Of a DNA stretch of 64,000 bases, positions 54,340 through 64,000 are shown piece by piece (positions within the stretch are counted from its first letter, which is position 1; every line of letters starts with the position of its first letter). The translations under genes and the position numbers were made by a program. Source of the DNA: Typha latifolia (Eukaryota; Streptophyta; Magnoliopsida; Poales; Typhaceae); assembly GCA_019914945.1 (NCBI GenBank), contig CM034104.1, positions 7,938,501-8,002,500 on the forward strand. The letters are read 5' to 3'. Below the pieces are notes generated by a model, which made no database searches, was not told the origin of the DNA, and worked only from the letters and a program-made list of their open reading frames with translations.

Positions 54340-55680
54340 TGATATGATCTCCCTTGGATTAGGTTTTATCTATCTCATTTTCAAGTCTGGGCAGGACCTT
54401 GCATGAAACTTTATAAGGAGATTCCTGAAGATATAACCATCAGATCAACATGAAATTCTAATAGTTCGTATCCCTAGAAAAGAGTTTTCCAACGAATCTT
54501 CAGATGAGTGGACAAACGTGGTGGGGAAGGATTAAGGATGGTGGAAAGGGTTAAGGTGAAGGTAGAGAGAGATTTGAAGAATGGGGAGGAGTGGGCCGCC
54601 CTAAGGGACTAGGATGAGTCACCAGCCAAGGGAGGCTAGAGGCAGCGGAGCCGTGGGATGAGGGAATGAGAGAGAAGGAGAGGAAAAAGATTAGGGCAAG
54701 AAACATAACTCATTAATCTGATATACCTTGCTGGAGTCTTATTGTACTAGTTATTTATTTTCAAAAATAACAATAGAGAACGCAAATTGTGCGTTCGAAT
54801 GCGCTCGACCACATTCAAACGTCCATGTGCGAACGCCTGCATATGTTCGCATCGATAGAGAATGAATTTTGTGCTTTTGAACGCAGTTGACCTCGTTCGA
54901 ACACGAACGGTGAGAGCCCACTATTTTTGAGATTAATAATTGTCATTTTGGCTTGTTTGGTTAGCCTCTTAAGGTGTAGATGGCAACCAAAATCATTATG
55001 ATGAATTTGGTTGTTTTAGTTGTATTTTGATGGTTTATTGTGGCCTGTGTGGGTCCTGCCAGATTTTGTAGTGGTCTAGTGTATATTATTTTGGACTTGG
55101 ATATTCTTATGTTAACAGGTTTATTTGGTTATTAGTATGATTTATTTCGTGATGGATTATGAGGTTAACAAGTTTATTTGGTTATTAGTATGATTTATTT
55201 CATGATGGATTATGAGGTTAACAATTTTATTTGGTTATTAGTATGACCCGTCCGAGTGGGCATGTGGGCGTGCACGTGCCCGTGCCGGGCGAGGGCGTTA
55301 CATTGCTGCCATGGGAGAAGGCAATGAAAGGGAAGGGGAGGAAGAAGATCAGGGCAAGAAACTTAATTCATTGATCATCCTCTTTTTGGTTGCCATCCAC
55401 ACCTTAAGAGTCTAACCAAACAAGCCAAAAATTACAATTATTAACCCTAGAAATAGTGAATTCTCGTTGATTGCGTTCGAATGGGGTCGAGTGCGTTCGA
55501 ACGCACAAATTGTGTTCTCTATCAATGCGAACATATGTAGGTGTTCTCACGCGGGCGAACGCAACATATAGAATCTTTATTTTTTTTGAAATAAGTAACT
55601 AGCACAATAAGAAAAGACTCCCATAAGGTGCATCCATTCTCAAGACGACTAGGTGAAGTCTGAATCACATCATCGTATCA
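54340..55680. repeat. Mosaic LTR region of element 7
   Basis: 54340-54718 is the 3' half of an element-7 LTR (minus). 54719 to about 55004 is a plus-strand L6-like LTR start (TGATATACCTTGCTGGAG) with palindromes. About 55005-55302 is the 3' end of a plus-strand L3 long LTR ending GGGCGTTACA. 55303-55680 is the 5' half of an element-7 LTR. The GGGCAAGAAACWTAAYTCAT block occurs in both element-7 pieces, so they overlap and come from two LTR copies. Confidence 0.65.
55111..55246. repeat. 53-bp tandem repeat in the L3 fragment
   Basis: Units starting GTTAACA at 55111 and 55164, with a partial third at 55217; a 53-bp period with few changes. Confidence 0.8.
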
Positions 55681-55685
55681 AACAT

Positions 55686-56794
55686 ATGCATTCCCTTTGA
55701 AGTACAACCCTAAAGCGCAAGTAGGATAGGAACTAACCCCAACTATCAGCATTCTCACTCTTTACAACGGCAAATGCAAAAGGAAACACACTATCATTCG
55801 CGTAAGTGGTGACAACAATAAGTAAGTCCCTTCGTATTTGCCATACATGTGTATGCCATTAATATTTAACACTATCCTACAATATGCAAAATCCTCAATG
55901 GAAGGACAAAACGCCCAAATCATACGTTTAAAAGTTTCTATATTTGGTTGATCTGAATAGACTTCTTCCACATGACAATGGTACCCAAATTATTATGTTG
56001 TAATTCAAGCATAAATGAAGGCAATTGATTATAAGAATCAACCCAACCACTAAATACATCTTCAATGGTCTTTGGTTGCCTTTCAAGCCTTTCGATATGA
56101 AATTTAATAGCAATACTTCTCAAGGATGTGTGTTTGCAACTAAGCTATACTAACTGATGTGTCATTACTAAACCTACTAATCTCATGGATGACAAACTTT
56201 ATATCCAATTTCCAACAGTTTTTATTCAAAAATTGATAAAGGCAAGTATGTGGATCATTATATTTAGTAATTTTTCACATTCAATGGCTTTTATGTAATA
56301 GTGCCTAAAACCTCCATTGGCATATGCCATTTTGTTGGCATTTAACATTTAAAATTTTAGACATAGAAGTTTTAACTTTGAATGAATGATGAGTGCTAAT
56401 TGTATCTCTCTTTAGACATATTTGTACTTCCTCTTTGTTCATAAACAACATTCCAACACACAAATCACCGCTCTTTTATCTTGAAGAAGTAGGCAAGCCA
56501 ACAACTGGATTAATAACATCAGAATTTTGTGTCAAATCTACATTGTACAATTAAAGCATCGACTCAAAAGTACTGATAGGATCGATTGCAACTCTATCAG
56601 ACTCATCATCATCATATGTTTGATCACCTTATAATAACTCATCAATATCATTTTTGTCAGATGTTTCAAATGATTATAGTATTGCTACCTAGTATACATG
56701 TAATTGTTATAAACATCTGAGTCATATTCTAAATTTTTTTTGCATTCACAGTACACAATATTCATAGCTATTAGAGCAATCAAAATAGTTTACT
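55686..56794 (-). pseudogene. Mutator (MULE) transposase fragment, N-terminal and catalytic side
   Basis: Overlapping frames give SIAIKFHIERLERQPKTIED, FKRMIWAFCPSIEDFAYCRI and VLNINGIHMYGKYEGTYLL. The last is the catalytic-aspartate block, usually VDGTHLYGKYKG, here with N for D. Upstream frames are heavily decayed. No terminal repeats could be assigned. Confidence 0.7.
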
Positions 56795-57016
56795 TGTAAC
56801 GCCCACACCCACGCGCCCACACAACACGCGCGGCACATCCGATTCTCATGCAATTAGATTCATTGGAAAGCTCTTTTCCAGGGCTACCACCTGTCAAAAT
56901 TTCATATCGATCTTATGGCTATATCTTTAGGACTCCTCTATTAAAGTTCCGTGCAAGATCTTGTCCAGATCTGAAAACGAGATAGATTAAACCTTAATCC
57001 AAGGGGAGATCATATC
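56795..57016 (+). repeat. Two LTR fragments: L3 start and another gypsy LTR end
   Basis: 56795-56836 reads TGTAACGCCCACACCCACG, the plus-read start of L3. 56837-57016 is the 3' end of a gypsy LTR (GGAAAGCTCTTTTCCAGGGC to GGGAGATCATATCA). Neither is complete. Confidence 0.6.
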
Positions 57017-58078
57017 AGCTAGCTCCATCTCTGCCTCCGTCCTCATTGTTGATGCCTTGGGTTCGTATGTCCTCAAGGTAGGTGGCGACCTACCATACAC
57101 TGCCTCGAATGGTGTCATCTCGATGGTGTTGTGAAATGCAGTATTATAGGACCACTCAACCCACGATAAGTAGTCGAGCCATCTCCTCGGTCTCTTGCCC
57201 ATAAAGCACCACAGCTATTGCTTTATGCCCGGTTCACAACCTCAGTTTGGCCATCTATTTGTGGGTGATAGGCTGAACTGAGGTTCAATCGAGTACCTTG
57301 GAGTGCAAAGTACTCAGTCCAAAAGTCACTGATGAAGACTCGATCTTGGCCGGATACAATCGAATGCAGCATACCGTGAAACTTGGCAATGTCACGAACA
57401 CCTCTGTGACTGTCCTTGCTGAATATGGGTGCACCAGGGCTGAGAAGTGAGCATACTTACTCAGCTTGTCTACCACAACGAATATGACCGAGTACCCCCT
57501 CACAGAAGGTAAGCCCTCAATAAAGTCCATAGAGATGTCTTCCCAAATCCTCTCTAGCACGGGCAATGACTAGAGTAGTCTGACTGGCCTCAATTAGTCA
57601 GTCTTTGCTCGTTGGCATACCTTGCAAGCATGTACGAATGCCCTTAGCTCCTATCGTACTCTAGGCCATGTATAGCTTTGTAGTAGTCTCTTGTGAGTCT
57701 GTAGGAGTCCCTCGTGTCCTGCCTCAGGGATGGAATAAAAACGTTCCATCACTCTTCGTCGCAAGCCTCATCCACAGGTATCCGAATGCGCCCATGGTCC
57801 AATAGCAATCAGCCTTGGCTCACCTTTCTAGGATGACTTGTGGGGTCATCCTCCTTCTCCTACAAGATTCTCAAGTTATCTGGATCAGTAGCTCCTACGA
57901 CTCGTATGTCATCTAAGAAAGGAAAGATAGGCACAGGACGGGCCGCCAGTTTAGTCGATTCGGGTTGTCGGGATAGCGCATCCGCTGCCTTATTCTCCAC
58001 TCCTTTCTTGTATTGCAGCTCGTAGTTATATCCCAATAGCTTGGTGACCCACCTCTGCTGCGCGGGCGTGTGATCTGC
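57017..58078 (-). pseudogene. Ty3/gypsy RNase H end and integrase remnant
   Basis: Minus-strand frames: [20 protein letters not shown] near 58050, [11 protein letters not shown], a decayed zinc-finger region, SMDFIEGLPSVRGYSVIFVV with VVVDKLSKYAHFSALVHPY (57566-57285), and WSYNTAFHNTIEMTPFEAVY at 57130. The second catalytic aspartate region is frameshifted. Both ends are truncated. Confidence 0.75.
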
Positions 58079-59344
58079 ATCCCCCTACTTGGCAGGCCTA
58101 CTTTTCTCCCTTCGTCTCTTTTTCTTAACCGTCTCTACCTCTCGTATAGTTTTTACCACAGTTGTAGGCCAATCATAGCCTTCAACTATCTGTCACATCC
58201 GCATTCGCAAACCACCACCACCATCATCGATTGCCGAGCCACCTCCATCATCATCTCCACCCGCGGATCCCAAATCCCGTGTAGAACCCTTACGAATCGG
58301 ATCAAACCAGTTCGGTAACAATTGGTATCGAACATGTCTTCCTTGGACCAGATGCTGACCACAAGAAAGACCACACCAAAACATCATGAAGGCAATTTAG
58401 AGGTTACTAATGAGACATCTTTTCATAGATGGGGACTACTCCTCACCTTGAGGACAAGGTGAATGGAAAAGCGTGGTGAAATGATGTAATTCAGACTATA
58501 TCAGATCACCTCAAAAGACATTGGGCTTGATAGATCAAGTCTAGTTATGTTATTTATTATTCTTATGTGGTTTAGTCAAAGTCTTAGTATATTAGGATTT
58601 TATTTAATTATCTAAATCTAGTTCTGTACAATTTCAGTAAAATATTCACAAAATATTCTATAGATATCCAAATAATATCAAACTAATTGGATAAGCTCCA
58701 ACCTCCAAATCTACAACTTTGATATTCATGACTTCTCCAGATTCAGAATCTATCTGCGACAAAATGAAGGGTTAATCCGAGAAGATAAGGAAGACTAGTT
58801 TAGTTAAATTTATTTTAAATTTTTTGATTTAATCTCTATAAATAGGGCATTATGGCTTGCATCTTAGACATGCTTGGAATAAAAGATTAATTGGCTTTTG
58901 CCCTATCATCTCTCTCAACTGGGCCGTTGGCCTGTACATCTCCCTCCTCCTCCTTTACCAACCAGCGCCACCTCTTCTGTTGGCACGGTCTCGTCTAGCT
59001 TCTAATCTCCTTTTGTCGTTGATCCCCCTAGTCCCATAGTGCAAGCCTACTTCTCTCCCTTCGTCTCTTTATCTTAACCGTCTCTACCTCCCATATAATT
59101 TTTACCATAGTTGTAGACCAATCATAGCCTTCAACCATCTATCGCATCCGCATCCACATCCACAACATAAACCTCCACCACTATCATCGATTGTCGAGCC
59201 ACCTCCATCAACTACTCGGCCTCCACTCTATCATCACCTCCATCATGTACCTAGGAATTCGTGTCTAAACCTACCGATCCCAAATCTCGTGCAGAACCGG
59301 TACGAATCGGATCAAGCTGGCTCATAACAATTGGTATCAACCTA
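58079..59344 (+). mobile_element. L8 gypsy derivative: LTR end, 160-bp internal, full LTR, PBS
   Basis: 58079-58320 is the 3' part of an LTR ending TTCGGTAACA. It is followed by a PBS-like TTGGTATCGAAC, about 160 bp of internal sequence ending in a polypurine-like GGAAAAGCGTGGTGAAA, and a full LTR 58482-59329 (848 bp, TGATGTAATTCAGAC to CTCATAACA). A second PBS-like TTGGTATCAAC follows. So little internal sequence makes it strictly non-autonomous. The solo LTR in intron 1 is the same family. Confidence 0.7.
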
Positions 59345-59345
59345 G

Positions 59346-60590
59346 CTCTGATACCACTGATAAGAACAGAACGTCCTTTTCAAGATCTGGATTGGTTGTA
59401 GGAAAGCAGCCCGCGCAATCGAGAAAAAATATTCACTAGATATTCTTCTCTAGTCTTAAAATTACGAAACTAAGGGTGATCGATCCGTAACTTCTTGATC
59501 TATGTTTTTGGTATTTACGCCCTTCGCAGATTCAGAGTGAAACTGGGATGAACATGTGCAAGAGTGGGGGTGATAGTGGTGGTGAATGGTGGAGGTGATG
59601 ATAAGGTTAGGGATGATAACGAAGATGAGGGTGGATGGTTTGTAGAATTTAGGGGATAAGAATGAAGGTGGAGAAGTGGTCGAGATCCCAAGGAGGAGGG
59701 AGGACTCGATAGACGAGGGAGGTTAGAAGAACACCGATGTCGAGATGGCACACGACTAGGGCATGAAGGGGAAGGGAGATTAGGGTAGAGAGGACAGAAA
59801 GGAGATAGAAATCAATATTCATTCAGCATAATGTTTTTGATTGCCATCCACACATTAAGAGGCTAACCAAATGAGCAAGAAAATGATAATTATTAACCTC
59901 AGAAATAGTGGATTATCGTCGATTGTGTTTGAATGCATAATTTGCGTTCTCTGTTAATGTGAACGCATGTAGGTGTTCGCAAGGGCATTTTGAAATAAAT
60001 AACTAGTACAATAAGAAAAGACTCCCTTAAGGTGCAAAGTTGGGAAAATGCTCTAAGATGCCTGTCTCCAGCTCCCATGTCATCTCGTCGCATGGTTTGC
60101 CAAGCCACTCGACTAGGACCTCCATCTCCAATCTAGTACCATGACGTCGTCGACGCCTCGCAAGTACACGAACCAGTTCCACAACCGCTATCTCCTCTAA
60201 TGGCTCGGGTAGAACCAATCCCATGACTTGGTGATCTCTAATCTGCTCCCTTAACAATGAAACATGAAAGACCGAGTGTACTCTCGACCCGTTGGGCAGC
60301 TCCAAGCGATATGCAACCATACCAATACGCTCTAACACCTGAAATAGACTAAAGTAGCGATGTGCTAACTTTTGGTTTCGTATCAGACGCAAGGTCACCT
60401 ATCGATACGGCTGCACCCTCACAAACACCAAACTGCCAATATCGAACTCCTGCTCTCAGTGGTTGCGATCATAAACTTGCTTTATGCAGTTTTGAGCAAG
60501 TTTAAGATAGGTACGCAACCTCCTCAATATGGCATCTATATCCATCAATGCCAAGTCCGCCTCCGTCTGATCCATAGATGCCACAGGGTC
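59346..60590 (-). mobile_element. Gypsy LTR (L9) with integrase C-terminus upstream and PBS downstream
   Basis: On the minus strand: integrase end (60590-60034), LTR 60033 to 59358, then the PBS complement GCTCTGATACCA at 59346-59357. The LTR start is slightly truncated. An LTR with internal sequence on both sides suggests a former tandem arrangement or recombination. Confidence 0.65.
60034..60590 (-). pseudogene. Gypsy integrase C-terminal fragment (gypsy-2 family)
   Basis: Frame 60398-60027 reads IGMVAYRLELPNGSRVHSVF, VSLLREQIRDHQVMGLVL and EWLGKPCDEMTWELETGIL ending FPNFAP, the chromodomain-like tail seen at 44.8-45.2 kb. Upstream (60400-60590) is a decayed match to the GSRSLTLA/LKLAH segment. 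Confidence 0.7.
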
Positions 60591-60591
60591 A

Positions 60592-61471
60592 TAGGCGATT
60601 GGACTTCACTAAGTCATCTCGAGCATAGATACACCTTACGAGTGTCTTTTCTTATTGTGTCAGTATTTTATTCAGAGAATAATCAGGTTTCTATAGATTG
60701 CGTTCGAACGTGAGTGGGTGCATTCGAACGAGGTTATGAATGCCTACAAGCATTCACAACAAGAGAGAACGCAAATTGTGCGTTGAAACATGCTTGACCC
60801 CGTTCGAACGCCCGCGTGCGAACGCCTACATACGTTTGCATCGATAGAGAACATAATTTGTGCATTTGAATGCATTCAACCCCGTTCGAACACGATCGGC
60901 AAAAATCTACTACTTCTAGGGTTAATAATTATTATTTTGGCTTGTTTAATTAGCTTCTTAAGGTGTGGATGGCAACCAAAAAGGAATCATGATACGCCTT
61001 GTTAGAGTCTTTTGTTATTGCATTAGTTATTTATTTTCATTAAAAGAAAATTTCTATAGGTCACGTTGAAACGCGAAAGGGGTCACATTCAAATGCCCTT
61101 GCGAACGCTTGCATCAGGGTTCGCAAAACCGAGAACATGAAATGCGCGTTGGAACGTGGTCAGGCGCATTTGAATGCCTGCATCGCGTTCGAACGCGGTC
61201 AGGCGCATTCGGACGCCTGCATCACGTTCACATCGACAGATAACGCTTTTTGCATGTTCGAACGCGATCGGTGGGATTCCACTAGGATTAGGGTTAATTC
61301 TTGTTTTTAGGGCTTGTTAGCTAGCCTCTATAAATATATAGATTGCAGCCAAAATCATTACGCTATTAGATTATTGGTTTCTTGACTCCCTATTTTCTCT
61401 CTATTCTCTCTACCCTAATCTCCCTCCTCCCTCTTCACCAACCTACCATCTCTACCGTTGGCAAGGTCTCT
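60592..61471 (+). repeat. Two partial gypsy LTRs head to tail (plus)
   Basis: 60592-60989 lacks its first bases (GATTGGACTTCACTAAGTC). 60990-61471 starts TGATACGCCTTGTTAGAGTC, like L6. Both carry GCGTTCGAACGC-type clusters (about 60688-60900 and 61055-61270), and the second has a TATA box in CCTCTATAAATATATAG. The copia LTR cuts the second at 61472. Confidence 0.65.
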
Positions 61472-62410
61472 GTTAGTTTTAATTGTTGGCAATTGTGTAC
61501 AAAATATTCTAAGTGTATTTTTACATGTGTATGAGCTTTATCCAAGTCTAGAATATCTCTGGTTTGAAGAATTGCAAGATTATTGGAGAAAAGCTGTTGA
61601 GTTCACACCGCGTTCACAAACGCGTTCGAACGCGGGTACTGCGTTCACACAGACCGAAAGCTGCGTTCACAAACGCATTCGAACACGGGTACTGCATTCA
61701 CACAAACCGAGAGCTGCGTTCACAAACGCGTTCGAACACGGGTACTGCGTTCACACAGACCGAGAGCTGCGTTCACAAACACATTCGAACGCAACCTGAA
61801 GAATTCAAGTTGTCGCGTTCGAACGCACTCGGGCCCGTTCGAACGCACCTGAGATCAAGTCATACCATTCGAACGCACTCGGGTCACGTTCGAACGCACC
61901 AACGAAGTTTGAAAATCTTGGACTTTCGTGAATACGAATAAGACTTGGATTTGGCTCTATCTTGGAGATCATATATAAGGATTGTGATGCCCTATCTCTA
62001 GGGTGGTTGAAGAAGCATGTGTCTAGGGGTTTTTCAATTAGTATTTAGATACATACTTGTGTCTAGGGGTTTTTCAATTAGTATCAGAGCAGGTTCTCTC
62101 ACCCTTTGAGAGAGATCAGATAGGCATGGATTTTCATAGACATGGACCATCATCTATTAGACCTCCTATCCTAGATGAATCAAATTATGGATATTGGAAA
62201 GCTAGGATGAGAGCTTACTTGAAGTCTATAGATGAACGAGTATGGTTTGCCGTTGTGAATGGTTGGAGTCCACCAATGTACATGGTGGATGATAAACTTG
62301 CTGAAAAACTGATAGAGTCATAGGATAGGACAGATTATGAAAAAGTAGGATGGAATAGCAAGGCAATAAATGCAATTTTTAGTTGTGTTTCCTCGAAAGA
62401 ATTTAGAAGA
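61472..62410 (+). mobile_element. Ty1/copia fragment (plus): 5' LTR, PBS and gag start
   Basis: LTR 61472-62076 (TGTTAGTTTTAATTGTTGGC to GGGGTTTTTCA) with a palindrome array at 61605-61905 and TATA box CATATATAAGG at about 61974. The sequence from TTAGTATTTAGAT to the end is a partial duplication of the LTR end. A PBS-like TAGTATCAGAGC and gag follow. It is truncated in gag at about 62410, where AT-rich sequence begins. Confidence 0.75.
62126..62410 (+). pseudogene. Copia gag N-terminal fragment
   Basis: MDFHRHGPSSIRPPILDESN, YGYWKARMRAYLKSI and ERVWFAVVNGWSPPMYMVDD, then a stop after KLIES and the continuing GWNSKAINAIFSCVSS. It is the same family as 23010-23290 and extends slightly further. 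Confidence 0.75.
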
Positions 62411-62935
62411 ATTTCTACTTGTGAGATAGCAAAATAAATTTCTAATATACATATAAGTAAATAAATAAATAAAGTATTACCAATATTTATGTGTAATAGT
62501 TTCTAACCTAATTAATCATTAATTAATTATAATTAACAATAATCATATTGATGAATATATATTATTATTAAAATAAATAATGTCTAAATCTATTTGTATT
62601 AATTAAGATAGAAATACCTAAATAAATAAATAATAAAATAAAAATAAGGATTACTAGTACTAGTGCTGGGCTTGGTCCAACACTGGCCTGCTCCAGTGCT
62701 AGGCTGAGCCCAGCACTGTTGCAGAAAAACAAGAAAAGAAGAAGTAGCTGAGGAAGAAGAAGAAAAAAGGAAGAGGAAAGAAAAAAGAACAGAAGAGAAG
62801 AAGAGAAGAAAGAGAGGAGGCGAGGGAGGGGGGTTGCGGACCCGAGCCGGCAGGGAAAGCACCGGCCACTGGTGGCCATCTAGCGGCTCGGCTCTGGCGA
62901 GTCCGAGCCCAAGGGCAAGAGAAAGAGAGCTAGAT

Positions 62936-62990
<55 letters not shown>

Positions 62991-63220
62991 TTACCCCAGT
63001 GGCGGTAGGCCGGTGGCAGCACGAGGAAAAAGAGAGAGAAAGTTTGAGAGAGAGAGAGTGTGTGTTTGAGGGAAGGGGGAGAAAGAGAGAGTTTGAGGGA
63101 AGGAGGAGAAAGAGAGAGAGAGAGAGAGACCGAAAGAGAGGGTGGGGAGAAGAAAAAAATAGAGAGAAAGAGAGAGCGGGTGGGGAGGGAGGCTCCGGCG
63201 ACGGCGACGGTAAGCCGGCC

Positions 63221-63261
<41 letters not shown>

Positions 63262-63472
63262 GAGAAAGAGATATAGATGGAGAAAAAGAGGCGGTGGAGG
63301 GCGGCGGTGCCAGGGCCCGCTGTGGTCAGCTGGCCGCAGTCGGTTGGCCACGGTAGCAGCAGTGGGCGCATGGTGCCTCACCACGCAAGCTGCTCATGTG
63401 GCTTGCATGGGCACGAGGCCGACCACGTCGTGCCCAAAAATTATTTACTTTTTTTTAGGCAGGTTATTAAAA
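62411..63472 (-). repeat. Long-LTR family L3, copy 3 (partial)
   Basis: AT-rich start, the AGTGCTGGGCTYRG block, GA microsatellites (62938-62990, about 63105-63130, 63222-63258), GGCGCATGGTGCC, and an end GGTTATTAAA corresponding to GGTTATTACA in the other copies. Purine-rich composition gives long meaningless open frames on both strands. No TSD seen. Confidence 0.6.
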
Positions 63473-63943
63473 TACGGGTGCAAGGACACGATATCATTGT
63501 GGACTTGTATCCATTGGCGTTACGAGGAATGGACATTGTCCTTGGCGCTCAGTGGTTACAGAGTTTGGGACCCGTCACATTTGATTTTTGAACCATGTGG
63601 ATGAAATTTAAACAAGGAAACAAAGATGTGCGGTTTGATGGCATTCGTTCTCTGCCGATTCCTGCAATGCAGCTGATGGTGGGGCTACCTTGTGCGAGTG
63701 ATTTGGCCTATCTTCTTCAGTTAGGACCAGCATGAGATGAGCCTCAAATGAGTCCAGATACTACCATAGAGTTGTCTAATTTATTAGATAAATTTGCTGG
63801 ACTGTTTGAGAAACCAAAAGAGTTGCCACCAAGGCGAACGGTGGACCATCGCATAGAGATTGTACCTAGTGCTGCACCAGCAAACATGAGGCTATATCAA
63901 TATCCACATGTGCAAAAAGAAGTTATATCCAAGATGGTAGATA
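63473..63943 (+). pseudogene. Gypsy-2 protease tail to RT start (plus)
   Basis: IRVQGHDIIVDLYPLALRGM, VLGAQWLQSLGPVTFDF, then IRSLPIPAMQLMVGLPCASD, LSNLLDKFAGLFEKPKELPP, DHRIEIVPSAAPANMRLYQY and PHVQKEVISKMV. It contains the segment deleted in gypsy-2B. It stops where another LTR begins. Confidence 0.75.
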
Positions 63944-64000
63944 ATACGATCTCCCCTTTTTGGGCCAAGGCTCGATCTATTTCAATTTTTAGATCTAGAC
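63944..64000 (-). repeat. Start of a minus-strand LTR running out of the window
   Basis: Plus-read TAATACGATCTCCCC is the complement of GGGGAGATCGTATTA, the usual end of the TGATACGATTC-related LTRs (compare 57002-57016). Confidence 0.5.

Larger units (their letters stand above)
51546..55680 (-). mobile_element. Gypsy element 7 inserted in the MULE transposase, TSD AACAT
   Basis: Perfect TSDs AACAT at 51541-51545 and 55681-55685. 3' LTR 51546-52479, internal 52480-54339, and a mosaic 5' LTR region 54340-55680. The internal part starts within RT: gag, protease and the RT N-terminus are deleted and the LTR joins RT directly without a PBS. Its proteins are closest to the scrambled array at 27-38 kb but in canonical RT-RH-IN order. 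Confidence 0.8.

Noticed and set aside
62599..63604. Long open frames (over 250 codons) on both strands, rich in SLSLSL or REREREK
   Set aside because: They are translations of GA/CT microsatellites in the L3 LTR. All frames stay open because the repeat has no stops. The same applies to 20392-20931 and 40225-40612.

Overview
This window looks like nuclear DNA of a flowering plant. It has one gene with plant-style GT-AG introns, Ty3/gypsy and Ty1/copia retrotransposons whose primer-binding sites match initiator tRNA-Met (TGGTATCAGAGC), plant-type Mutator, hAT and PIF/Harbinger elements, and AT-rich spacers. The species cannot be named from the sequence. No rRNA, tRNA or CRISPR was seen. Almost everything is transposon-derived and most coding capacity is broken.

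Layout. 1-3.4 kb: decayed Ty3/gypsy remnant on the plus strand. 3.8-5.9 kb: Mutator-like element with a 9-bp target-site duplication (TSD), carrying gene-like sequence and a nested PIF/Harbinger-type element. 6.5-7.4 kb: hAT element with an 8-bp TSD. 7.7-17.0 kb (minus): five in-phase exons of a TVP38/TMEM64 (SNARE-associated/VTT) membrane-protein gene, with a hAT element in intron 4 and a solo LTR in intron 1; its 3' exons are not in the window. 17.5-20 kb: MITEs and solo LTRs. 20-25.5 kb: a minus-strand gypsy gag/protease remnant split by a deleted copia element, with a long LTR abutting it.

25.5-42.4 kb is a four-level nest. A gypsy LTR (25499-42440) is split by a ~3-kb LTR (25924-42117). 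That one is split by a 2.8-kb solo LTR (27379-40583, TSD TTTAC), which is split by a 10.4-kb array (27400-37781, TSD AAACA). The array holds three near-identical internal regions of a deleted gypsy element separated by shared LTRs. Its polyprotein order is scrambled to gag-PR-IN-RNase H, with no reverse transcriptase.

42.4-51 kb: a minus-strand gypsy element with two LTRs and a decayed gag-PR-RT-RH-IN, carrying two solo LTRs of another family (TSDs AGAGT and TCAAC). 51.4-56.8 kb: a Mutator-type transposase pseudogene split by a 4.1-kb gypsy element (TSD AACAT). 57-61.5 kb: gypsy fragments and LTRs on both strands. 61.5-62.4 kb: a second copia copy. 62.4-64 kb: another long-LTR fragment and a gypsy protease/RT piece.

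Two cross-cutting patterns stand out. First, in the LTR family beginning TGATACGATTC, the 3' end of the LTR has absorbed zero, one or two copies of its own ~42-bp LTR-end/primer-binding-site unit; TSDs on solo LTRs fix the true ends. Second, tandem repeats built on the palindrome GCGTTCGAACGC lie upstream of the TATA box in the U3 regions of several gypsy LTR families and also of the copia LTRs. Apart from the TVP38-like gene, no host cellular pathway is visible.
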